A stretch of DNA of 59,108 bases, from assembly GCA_017503015.1 (NCBI GenBank), contig JAFVTX010000023.1, positions 1 to 59,108 of the forward strand. The letters are read 5' to 3'. Under the pieces are notes generated by a model, which did not search any database, was not told the origin of the DNA, and saw only the letters and a list, made by a program, of their open reading frames with translations. The stretch is from Fibrobacter sp. Lineage in GTDB: Bacteria; Fibrobacterota; Fibrobacteria; Fibrobacterales; Fibrobacteraceae. A program made the position numbers and the translations under genes. The stretch's first letter is position 1. Every line of letters starts with the position of its first letter. Of the stretch, positions 17,416-24,655 are shown piece by piece.

Positions 17416-18708
17416 ATGAATTTTAAAACAGCTGCGGCAGTGGGTCTATCCTTCGGCGTCCTCGGCGTGGGGTCTGCCTTTGCAACCTTCGCTCGTGTGG
17501 AATCCATGGGCAAGAACACCACTTACATTATGGATGATGTTAGCATCTTTGACAACGCTGCAAACATCAACCTTTACCCGAACTACTTGATCGGTGAATT
17601 TGGACCTTATACCCAGGATGTGCCTACGGGAACGAACAAGGATCCGCAGCATCCGAACTTTGGTGGCATTTTCTCGCTTTCTTTGGGTGACGAAAACAAT
17701 CCCGATCCGCGTCTCTCTATCGGTGGTCTTTTTGGCCGTATTAACAACGAGCTGATGCGTTATTTCCCGACGAAAGTTGTTGGTGAAACCTCTGGCGACA
17801 CCACGGCAGTTCCTGAGACTGTGACGAACTTCGACGGCTTCTTGGGTGGTACCCTTTCTAACGGAGATGCTTGGGGCTTGCACATCTACATTGCCCACCA
17901 GGATGGTGGTGACAAGACGGAAAGCGGCGAATACCAGGTTGAAGATGGAGCGTATGCTTCTGCAGTCCAGGCCGATGGTGGTTTGAATCTGCAGTTCGGA
18001 AGCAATATTGATTTCGAGTTCAGCTTTGGCTTGGCTCGTATTCAGTACGGTCCGGAACACCTGAATTTCTTCGATGACGGTGATTTCTCCTTCCTTGCCA
18101 AGTCCCGCGCTTTCTTTACGCTGGACGCTCTGGACGGTGAGCTGGTGCCGGCCTTCTCCATGAGGTTGATGCAGGCTCCTGGTATCGAAGACAAGCATGC
18201 TCAGGCCGGTCTCGGTATCAATGTGGCTCTTGATCGTGGTTTCTTCTGGATGGGTGCTGACTTCATTTGGAACAAGCTGAAGGCTCACGACTGGTACTTT
18301 GACTACGAGTCTGGCGAATCCATTTATGACTCTCAGGGAGAGGAACACCCCCATTGGGACAAGCGTTCCGATATTGGCGGTATGATTACCTTCGGTATTG
18401 AGCGTAACATCTGGTGGGATTGGTTCGTGATTCGCGTTGGCGGTCAGAAGTCTATCCTCTATACCAAGTGCGACGTCAACGAGAAGAACAAGTCTGGTCA
18501 GGGTATCTGCCGTGAAGACGGAAACTTCTTCAGCACAAACCCGCTTGCTGACGGTACTGCCGATGACCATGTGGGCTTTGGTTTTGGCATCAACATCGAA
18601 GAAAAACTGAAAATTGATGTGACCGTTGCTGAAGACCTGTTGTTCCGTAACCCCTTCCAGGGTGAAGGCAGAATCTTCTCTAGAATCTCTGCGACGTATT
18701 CGTTCTAA
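17416..18708 (+). CDS. Outer-membrane beta-barrel protein, lineage-specific
   Basis: 430 residues. A signal peptide (cut near SAFAT) is followed by alternating beta-strand sequence rich in Gly, Asp and aromatic residues and ends in SRISATYSF, the aromatic C-terminus typical of barrels inserted by BamA. I do not recognise a named family. A ribosome site (AGGAG) precedes ATG 17416, and TATATTT-type promoter sequence lies ~45 bases upstream. Terminators on both sides make it a single-gene unit. The regular pattern suggests a porin or surface barrel; substrate unknown. Confidence 0.7.
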   Translation: MNFKTAAAVGLSFGVLGVGSAFATFARVESMGKNTTYIMDDVSIFDNAANINLYPNYLIGEFGPYTQDVPTGTNKDPQHPNFGGIFSLSLGDENNPDPRLSIGGLFGRINNELMRYFPTKVVGETSGDTTAVPETVTNFDGFLGGTLSNGDAWGLHIYIAHQDGGDKTESGEYQVEDGAYASAVQADGGLNLQFGSNIDFEFSFGLARIQYGPEHLNFFDDGDFSFLAKSRAFFTLDALDGELVPAFSMRLMQAPGIEDKHAQAGLGINVALDRGFFWMGADFIWNKLKAHDWYFDYESGESIYDSQGEEHPHWDKRSDIGGMITFGIERNIWWDWFVIRVGGQKSILYTKCDVNEKNKSGQGICREDGNFFSTNPLADGTADDHVGFGFGINIEEKLKIDVTVAEDLLFRNPFQGEGRIFSRISATYSF

Positions 18709-18733
18709 TTTGTTTGTATCAGGACTTGAAAAC

Positions 18734-18760
18734 GCTCCCGCTACATGCGGGGGCTTTTTT
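18734..18760 (+). terminator. Rho-independent terminator after the barrel gene
   Basis: GCTCCCGC pairs with GCGGGGGC around a TACAT loop (one T-G pair), followed by six T. Confidence 0.88.
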
Positions 18761-18761
18761 G

Positions 18762-19132
18762 ATAATCTGCATCAAGGAAAATTATTTAATATCCGCAGGA
18801 GCTTGGCGAAGAGTCTGTTATTTATGCAACGGATGGAGTAAAAAATACTCATATAAAATCGTATTTCGTTAGATGACTGCTGATGCCTAGTATCGTCATT
18901 CCCTTTGTTATTGAGTCATATAGTCTTGATCATGTCCACTAACGATAAAATAATCTCATTTGGGGAAAATAATGCGCCAAGTGCTGTTAGTTTGTGTTGG
19001 TTCATGGCGTGTTTCCGTTAAAACAGAATGTTTCTGATTATTTCAGAAGAAGTTGTATGTTGGATTGTGTGAATTGTGATACTATATTTTGTCTGTAATA
19101 TAGCGATTACAATTAAAGTAAAGAAGTTTTCC
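18762..19132. other. Gene-free stretch before the decayed MATE gene
   Basis: About 370 A/T-rich bases with no convincing reading frame, repeat or RNA on either strand. It may hold the former promoter of the decayed transporter gene that follows. Confidence 0.5.
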
Positions 19133-19911
19133 ATGAGCCACTTTATTGGACCACAGGGGGTCACTGTCCTCGGCTATGTTACCCCTTTGCTGATGTTCCT
19201 GTAAATTATCGGTAGCACCATCGCAAATGGATCCCGCGTAAAGGTGTCCTCGCTAATGGGATTCCCAGATAGGGCTAATGACGGGGGACTACATTCGCGG
19301 ATACATCGTGGGAAAGCCCTTTTTTGCGAGAGTTTTTCTAAAGTCCAACGACCCTCAGGCTCTTGATCTGTGTATCGAGTGAATCAGGGAGGCCGCTTTT
19401 TCGATTCCCTTCTATTCGGTGGTCTATAACTTCAATAATTACCTCATGGCGGTCAAGCGGCTTCGTTTTGATACGTTCTATAGTTTTCTGATAGAGTGCG
19501 GAAACCTGGTCTCGATCACCTTCTTGCTTTTGCAAGTGGTGGGCTATCGGGGAGCGTGGATTGGTAGGGTGGTGAACATGCTGGAGCTTGCTCTGTTGGC
19601 GGTTTTCTACATACACCGCCAAAAAGAGAAAGGTTCGTTCGGTGACAAGATGCTTCTGATGCCCGCGTCCTTTGGAATTCCTAACGAAAACGAGATAAGC
19701 GTGACTGCCGATTCCACCGAAGAAATCCTGGACCTTTCCCATATTGCCGTTGCCTTTGCCCTTGAGCATGGAGCCGACAAGAAACGGGCCAGGTCTTTCG
19801 GGCTTTTGACCTAGAAAAGGACCTGAGCCTTGCTATCATTATGCGACGGGCGAAAGACGTGCGCTACGCCTCGACATTTGGTGCCAACAACCTTGTGATA
19901 AGGATATAAGC
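19133..19911 (+). pseudogene. Decayed MATE-family transporter with an anti-sigma-kinase-like tail
   Basis: Pieces in different frames line up into one former protein. It opens MSHFIGPQGVTVLGYVTPLL, hits TAA where a Gln would stand, then continues after gaps as YIRGYIVGKPFFARVFLKSN (stop TGA at its end) and FSIPFYSVVYNFNNYLMAVK. These match MATE/NorM-type transporter helices. The last part (ADSTEEILDLSHIAVAFALE, then RYASTFGANNLVIRI) looks like a GHKL ATPase of the anti-sigma-kinase type fused to the transporter. At least two stops, large deletions and another stop at 19812-19814 mean it cannot be expressed whole. The longest open piece is 19419-19814. Confidence 0.7.
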
Positions 19912-19943
19912 GGGGTTTCGTTACCGCCGAGGGCAAGTGCCGC

Positions 19944-20603
19944 CTATCCTTCGCCGCTTTCGCGACGGGAATAGACACACCCGCAGTAGTTTTGGCGGTA
20001 GAGCTTGTATTCGGCGGACAACTGGATAGAACGCTTGTAGCCGCCTTTTTTCTTGAAATCGCTGGGGAGTCGTTTGATGCCGTAGATGTCGCACTGCTCC
20101 TGCACCACTTCGTTTAGCACCTGGGCGTCTTTCATGGGGCTGATGGTGAGGGTGGTGGTGAAGTAGTCGGCGTTCAGTTCTTGTGCGAGGCGGGCCGCTT
20201 CGGCGAGGCGGAGCTCGAAACACTTGCGACAGCGCTTGCCCCCTTCGGGTTCTTTTTCCAGCCCACGGACGGCATCGTAGAATTTTTTCGGGTCGTATTC
20301 GCCTTCGATTAATGTGACGGGGTGCTTTGTCTTGAATTCTTTCACGAACCGCTTGATTTCTTCGACTCGGTGGCGGTATTCCTCGTCGGGTGCGATGTTT
20401 GGATTGTAGTAGAAGAGCGTAATCTTGAAGTATTGCGACAGGTATTCGATGGTGTAGCTGCTGCAGGGGGCGCAGCAGGCGTGCAACAACAGCGTCGGCA
20501 CATCGCCGGTGCGTTCCAGCCGGCGAATGATGTAGTCCAGGTCCCGCTGGTAGTTGTGCTTGGGGACGTTACTTTTGTCGTTGCTTTTTATTAGGTTTGT
20601 CAT
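19944..20603 (-). CDS. queH: Epoxyqueuosine reductase, QueH type
   Basis: Performs the last step of queuosine synthesis, reducing epoxyqueuosine in tRNA anticodons. 219 residues in the DUF208/QueH family. The Cys-Cys motif LLHACCAPCSSYTIEYL near residue 42 and the later GGKRCRKCFELRL and YCGCVYS motifs hold the iron-sulfur cluster and the metal. QueH is the cobalamin-independent alternative to QueG. It reads from the strand opposite to the MATE remnant and is 106 bases downstream of lpxA on the same strand; the gap holds two REP-like hairpins. The assignment is confident. Confidence 0.92.
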   Translation of the reverse strand: MTNLIKSNDKSNVPKHNYQRDLDYIIRRLERTGDVPTLLLHACCAPCSSYTIEYLSQYFKITLFYYNPNIAPDEEYRHRVEEIKRFVKEFKTKHPVTLIEGEYDPKKFYDAVRGLEKEPEGGKRCRKCFELRLAEAARLAQELNADYFTTTLTISPMKDAQVLNEVVQEQCDIYGIKRLPSDFKKKGGYKRSIQLSAEYKLYRQNYCGCVYSRRESGEG

Positions 20604-20653
20604 TTTTTTCTAGAAAATAGTCTTTTTCCATCGTGACGATGCGGTTGAACGTC

Positions 20654-20700
20654 ATGGCGAACCTGGTTCGCCATCTAGATTCCGGCTCATGGGCCGGAAT
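20654..20700. repeat. Two adjacent REP-like hairpins
   Basis: ATGGCGAA/TTCGCCAT with a CCTGG loop (20654-20674), then ATTCCGGC/GCCGGAAT with a 6-base loop (20679-20700). The second stem is identical to one found inside a coding gene at 50130-50151. Such elements can stabilise mRNA ends or act as weak terminators between lpxA and queH. Confidence 0.75.
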
Positions 20701-20709
20701 GACGTTGGT

Positions 20710-21477
20710 TTAGGGACGGATAAGCGTGCCGCCCCAGTGTTCGTCAAAAAATTCCTTGAATAGAGGATCGCCGCTGGCCTTTAGTTCGTCAATAACTTCT
20801 TGGATGGGCCTTCCGCTGCGGTACAGCGCCCTGAAGGCCTTGTCTAGGCCTGCGATGCGTTCTTCGGAAAATTCTTCACCGTGGAGCTTCAGGGCGTGCA
20901 GGTTCAGACCGCCCCACTTGAGCGGAGTCCCGAAGGCCTTGCTTGCCGGTGGCACGTCCTTTTCCACTTTCAGGGTTGCCCCTACGAAGGCATAGGCTCC
21001 TACCTGGTTCCGCTGGGGCATTCCGACGTTTCCGCCCAGGGTGGCATAGCGCCCGATTCTGGCGTGGCCGCCCAGCTGGCACCCGTTAGAAATTACCGCC
21101 CCTTCGTCGATAAAGCAGTCATGCCCCACATGGGAGTATGTCATGAGCAATACTTTGTCTGCAAGGCGGGTGACTCCGCCGCCCTGTGCCGTGCCCCGGT
21201 TCAGGGTGCAGTATTCCCGGATGATGCAGTTCTCGCCGATTTTTAGCCGGGTGTTCTCGCCGTTGTATTTCAGGTCTTGGGGTGGGGCCCCCAGGACGGC
21301 CCCGTCAAAGACGCGAGTGCTTTTGCCTATGGAAACGCCGCCGTACACATGGACACGGGCTTCCAGCACCACCCCTTCGGCAATTTCGGCTCCGGCATCT
21401 ACAAGACACCAAGGGCCGATTGTCGCGGTCTCATGGACTTTTGCAGAAGGGTGCACAAATGCGGAGGGGTGAACCAT
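20710..21477 (-). CDS. lpxA: Acyl-ACP--UDP-N-acetylglucosamine O-acyltransferase
   Basis: First committed step of lipid A synthesis: transfers a 3-hydroxyacyl chain to UDP-GlcNAc. 255 residues, near the family's ~260. The N-terminal two thirds is a left-handed beta-helix of hexapeptide repeats (VHPSAFVHPSAKVHETATIG). The catalytic region MTYSHVGHDC matches the His pair of LpxA, the second His being the general base. The C-terminal helices begin HALKLHGEEFSEERI. Finding lpxA alone, not beside lpxB or lpxD, is normal for this lineage as far as I know. It proves an LPS-type outer membrane. Confidence 0.95.
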   Translation of the reverse strand: MVHPSAFVHPSAKVHETATIGPWCLVDAGAEIAEGVVLEARVHVYGGVSIGKSTRVFDGAVLGAPPQDLKYNGENTRLKIGENCIIREYCTLNRGTAQGGGVTRLADKVLLMTYSHVGHDCFIDEGAVISNGCQLGGHARIGRYATLGGNVGMPQRNQVGAYAFVGATLKVEKDVPPASKAFGTPLKWGGLNLHALKLHGEEFSEERIAGLDKAFRALYRSGRPIQEVIDELKASGDPLFKEFFDEHWGGTLIRP

Positions 21478-21502
21478 GGCAGGGAATATAGCTAATGGAA
21501 GG

Positions 21503-21892
21503 TTAGAAATTCAGGGTGCCCACGGCCACGATCCAGAAACAGACGGCGCTCACCACGGCGAAGCTCCCCATGACGGTGCGTTCCTTGTAGCTGGTGCTGA
21601 AAAGAACCGTTGCCGTATAGAAGGTCACGTACAGCGCAAAGAAGAAGGCGAGAATCCGGGTGATGAGGAAGGGGATAATTTCGGGCAGGATTCCCCCTGC
21701 GCTGAGCAGCACGAACAGGGCCACGAACTGCAGGCAGGTCGGCACGATAAAGGCCTTGCGGAGTTCCGGCGGGATAACCTTGTGCTGGGCGTTCATGGCG
21801 TAGGCTCCCCAGGGAGCACCGCAGGCAAGGGCGATGTTCAAGACGATGGAGGGCAAGAAGGCGACAGCTCCGATGGCGGCGGCGATAAACAT
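21503..21892 (-). CDS. Small four-helix membrane protein
   Basis: 129 residues with four predicted membrane helices (AAIGAVAFLPSIVLNIALAC, AFIVPTCLQFVALFVLLSAG, IIPFLITRILAFFFALYVTF and MGSFAVVSAVCFWIVAVG). The loop GAPWGAYAMNAQHKVIPPEL recalls a widespread family of uncharacterised membrane proteins with a GAPWG motif. Function unknown. It ends 25 bases before lpxA begins on the same strand, so they may share a transcript, though a link to lipid A is only a guess. Confidence 0.65.
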   Translation of the reverse strand: MFIAAAIGAVAFLPSIVLNIALACGAPWGAYAMNAQHKVIPPELRKAFIVPTCLQFVALFVLLSAGGILPEIIPFLITRILAFFFALYVTFYTATVLFSTSYKERTVMGSFAVVSAVCFWIVAVGTLNF

Positions 21893-21925
21893 TAAGACAA
21901 AACTAGAATTATCAAAGACAATGAG

Positions 21926-21945
21926 ATCCCCGCCTTCGCGGGGAT
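21926..21945. repeat. REP-like hairpin
   Basis: ATCCCCGC and GCGGGGAT pair around CTTC; on one side it reads GTCATCCCCGCGAAGGCGGG, a common dispersed bacterial palindrome. Confidence 0.75.
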
Positions 21946-21956
21946 GACAACAAAAA

Positions 21957-21991
21957 GACGTCCCTGGGCAAAGGAGCAGCCTAGGGACGTC
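21957..21991. terminator. Long perfect hairpin
   Basis: GACGTCCCTGGGC pairs with GCCTAGGGACGTC (13 pairs, one G-T) around a 9-base loop. An A-run (CAAAAAG) on its left gives a U-run for transcripts on the minus strand, so it could end the 22133-23704 transcript. Confidence 0.6.
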
Positions 21992-22132
21992 AAGGGAGTG
22001 TTTGGGTATGCATTAAGATAGAATCTGGCAGGGCATAAAGCCCATAGGTTGTATACTTTTCTGTTTACCCGTGTAACCATGAGCAAACATTTCCTTTGAG
22101 GTGTTTTTTGAGAAAAAACAGGGCCTTTAGTC

Positions 22133-23704
22133 TCAAAAACGCACTTTTGCCTCGGCAAAACCCCGTAACGGGGTCAGGTGCAGGCGGTTAACGTCCTTGA
22201 AGGTGCAGACAAGGGAAATGTCCAAGTAATCTCCGGAAATAAGGAATTCCGAACGCAGGCGCATGTCGTCTCGGGGGCGGCCCTTGGGAAGGATGAAGGT
22301 GAATTTCGTGTAACTTTGTCTATAATCCGTGAATTTTGAGGATAATTCCAGGTGGGGAGGGGAAAAACCTTCGGGTCGGTCGTGCCGGACTCGGGCAGAA
22401 GCCCCCAGAGCCCAGAGTTCCAAGGGGGTAAGGTTCAGGCCGCCTTTCCAGTCCGTCTGTCTGCAGTTGGAGCCCGCGTCTCGGCAGGTGGCGCTGGCGG
22501 ATAATCTCAAAAATTCAGGACCCGATTCCGCTCCCAGCTTGAGCCGGACCGCCATGGTGTCGGCGTCCAGGGGCTCTATAAGGGTCCCGTTTGCGGAAAC
22601 TCTCGTGTCCAGCAGGTCGGGCGCCCTGACGGACAGGCTTTGGGACCCCCAAAACCTGCTTTTCTGGATGGTTTTGCTCAAGCGGGCATACCTGGGGAAC
22701 TCCTCCCGATGGATATAGGCGGTGGTCCGCCAGCTGTAGGTGACGGCACCGCCTGGACCTGAGTTGCCGGCGCCGTTCTGACCCGCCTTGCTGACGGATT
22801 TTCCGGCGTTTGCGTCGTCGCGCTCCTTTTTCTCGCTGCCGTGCAACTGAACCTTGATAAGCGGGAATTCTTGACCGTGCTGCCACCAGGCGGCCACCTG
22901 CCCGAAGGGGAATTTCGTCTGTAGGCCTGCGGAATGGACGCCGTTGATTGGCGGGTAGGCGGATTCGGTGCCTTCGCGAAGGCTGCTGGTGCCGCTTGTG
23001 TCGCTGGTGCCGCCTGTGCCAAAACCGTGCCAGTAAAATGCTTCGACGCTGGCGATGCCCCGCCTGCCGTATCCCAGCCGGAACTGTGTCGTCTTGGCGG
23101 TGTCCAGAAGGCCTGCCACATGAAAGTTCCCGAAGGGGTAGAGGAGGGCCGTTCCCCAGAGGGTGTCCAACGGGATCTGGCTGTGGAGTTCCCGTGTGGA
23201 AACGTCTCCGAAATAGGCCTCGCTCCCCTGGTTCTTGTAGGCGAGAAGTTCCTGGGAGCCGAGCCTCAGGGTGTAGCGGTAGAACTGGACCTGCAGTTCT
23301 GTGCGGTGACTTTCCAGGTGTCCCGTGGAATCGATTCGACCTTTCCAGTCTATGTAGCCGTGAGGTGTGAGGTCTGGGCGGGTCGGGGCTTTCGCGGACT
23401 TCTTGCCGCTGGAAATTTTCCCTAGGGTGGAGCCTGCGCGGGTCTTGCCACTAGCCGTTTCGTCGCAGGGCTCTTGGGCGTAAGTCTGTGCAAGGAGGCA
23501 GGCCTCCTCTTGGTTGCCTTCTTCTAGCAGGTCCAGGATTTCGGTAGCTTCTTCGGCGGTAATGATTCCGTTGTCCCACCAGTCGAAAACCTTCGATTCG
23601 CCTAGCGGGGCGGCAAGAACGACCCCAGCCAGGGCAAAAAGTGCCGTCGCAATGACGGATGAGCGCAGGACTCCAGCTTCTTTTTCGTGTCTATCTTTGG
23701 ACAA
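22133..23704 (-). CDS. Probable secreted or outer-membrane barrel protein
   Basis: 523 residues. The start is TTG 23704-23702: a GGAGG ribosome site lies seven bases before it and no better ATG keeps the signal peptide (VIATALFALAGVVLAA). After the signal comes a short helical segment (WWDNGIITAEEATEILDLLE) that looks like a small helix-turn module, then a Lys/Thr-rich linker, then ~370 residues of alternating strands with SHRTELQVQFYRYTLRLGSQ and a final aromatic FAEAKVRF close. This is typical of an outer-membrane barrel. I recognise no family. It is divergent from rsmG. Confidence 0.65.
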   Translation of the reverse strand: MSKDRHEKEAGVLRSSVIATALFALAGVVLAAPLGESKVFDWWDNGIITAEEATEILDLLEEGNQEEACLLAQTYAQEPCDETASGKTRAGSTLGKISSGKKSAKAPTRPDLTPHGYIDWKGRIDSTGHLESHRTELQVQFYRYTLRLGSQELLAYKNQGSEAYFGDVSTRELHSQIPLDTLWGTALLYPFGNFHVAGLLDTAKTTQFRLGYGRRGIASVEAFYWHGFGTGGTSDTSGTSSLREGTESAYPPINGVHSAGLQTKFPFGQVAAWWQHGQEFPLIKVQLHGSEKKERDDANAGKSVSKAGQNGAGNSGPGGAVTYSWRTTAYIHREEFPRYARLSKTIQKSRFWGSQSLSVRAPDLLDTRVSANGTLIEPLDADTMAVRLKLGAESGPEFLRLSASATCRDAGSNCRQTDWKGGLNLTPLELWALGASARVRHDRPEGFSPPHLELSSKFTDYRQSYTKFTFILPKGRPRDDMRLRSEFLISGDYLDISLVCTFKDVNRLHLTPLRGFAEAKVRF

Positions 23705-23773
23705 AATAAGCCTCCTCTATGTATAGACTTATTTTTGTTCCGAAAAGTGCCTAAGTTTTTTTATTTTTTCAAT

Positions 23774-24574
23774 ATGGCAAGTTCAAACTGGTCCAAGAAG
23801 CCTTTTTCTGCAGGGTCCAATTCCGGCGTGGCGCGGCAACCTTCCCGTAATGCCTCTGCCGCAGGTCGTGACTTTGTGCCCCACCTGAAGGCGCCCCGTA
23901 CCGACTTTCCGCTGTTTAACGGTAAGCGGGTGAAGCCCTCGATTGAGGGACTGGACAAGCTCCTGCACTATTACGGTGTAGAACTCCAGCCCGAGACCTT
24001 GAAGCAGATTTGGGAGTTCCACCAGTTGTTGCGGGCCAACAACGACGACCAAGACCTGACCCGCCTAAACGCTTTCGAGACCATGGTGGAGCGGCACTAT
24101 GCCGACTGCACGCTTATAAACGCCTATGTGCCCAAGTGGCCCGCCCGCATGATCGACGTGGGGAGCGGCGCCGGTTTTCCGGGAATTCCTCTGAAAATCG
24201 TGAATCCGGGGATTCGTCTTACGCTTTGTGAACCCCGGCCCAACCGCATCAACTTCTTGAACATGGTCATCGAGAAGATGGGCCTCAAGGGAATCGACGT
24301 TTTTGGTCACAAGGTCACCAGCCGCAGCATGACAATCCCCGTAGATGGCGTCATCAGCCGAGCCTTCGAACTGATGGAAAAGACCTTGCCCCGCATCGCC
24401 AATTCCTTGAAGGTGGGCGGCCGGGTGTTCTTTATGAAGGGCCCTGCCGTGGCCGACGAACTCAAGACATTTCACCCCGAAGATTACGGCTACAAGTTCG
24501 TAGGCAAGCACTTCTACACTATTCCCAACAGCACCCAGGAACGGGCACTGATTGTTCTGGAACGGGTGGAATAG
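23774..24574 (+). CDS. rsmG: 16S rRNA (guanine-527-N7)-methyltransferase
   Basis: Methylates G527 of 16S rRNA using S-adenosylmethionine. ATG 23774 gives 266 residues; about 50 extra, basic, low-complexity residues precede the RsmG core (SSNWSKKPFSAGSNS), longer than the usual ~210. The SAM site is MIDVGSGAGFPGIPLKIVNP, followed by LCEPRPNRINFL and VISRAFELMEKTL. There is no Shine-Dalgarno sequence and the leader is a run of T, so the mRNA may be leaderless. rsmG often sits with mnmG and parAB near the origin, which is not so here. Confidence 0.93.
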   Translation: MASSNWSKKPFSAGSNSGVARQPSRNASAAGRDFVPHLKAPRTDFPLFNGKRVKPSIEGLDKLLHYYGVELQPETLKQIWEFHQLLRANNDDQDLTRLNAFETMVERHYADCTLINAYVPKWPARMIDVGSGAGFPGIPLKIVNPGIRLTLCEPRPNRINFLNMVIEKMGLKGIDVFGHKVTSRSMTIPVDGVISRAFELMEKTLPRIANSLKVGGRVFFMKGPAVADELKTFHPEDYGYKFVGKHFYTIPNSTQERALIVLERVE

Positions 24575-24579
24575 TATCA

Positions 24580-24655
24580 AGTGATTAAAACAGAGCGGTT
24601 TCGCTGCAATTATTAGTCCTAACCACGGCCGTGCGGTCTAATCACTAACCACTAG
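24580..24655. repeat. Intergenic element, second copy of the AGTGATTA/CTAACCACT type
   Basis: AGTGATTA at the left and TAATCACT at the right are perfect complements. Inside are AGCG-GTTT-CGCT, the word CCTAACCAC and a GGCC-rich hairpin; CACTAACCACTA closes it and overlaps the stop codon of the next minus-strand gene. The order of words matches 2137-2208. Confidence 0.5.

Noticed and set aside
21892-22158. Possible 88-residue minus-strand protein
   Set aside because: It contains VVIPAKAGIS, the translation of a dispersed REP-like palindrome, and a long hairpin; no coding character.
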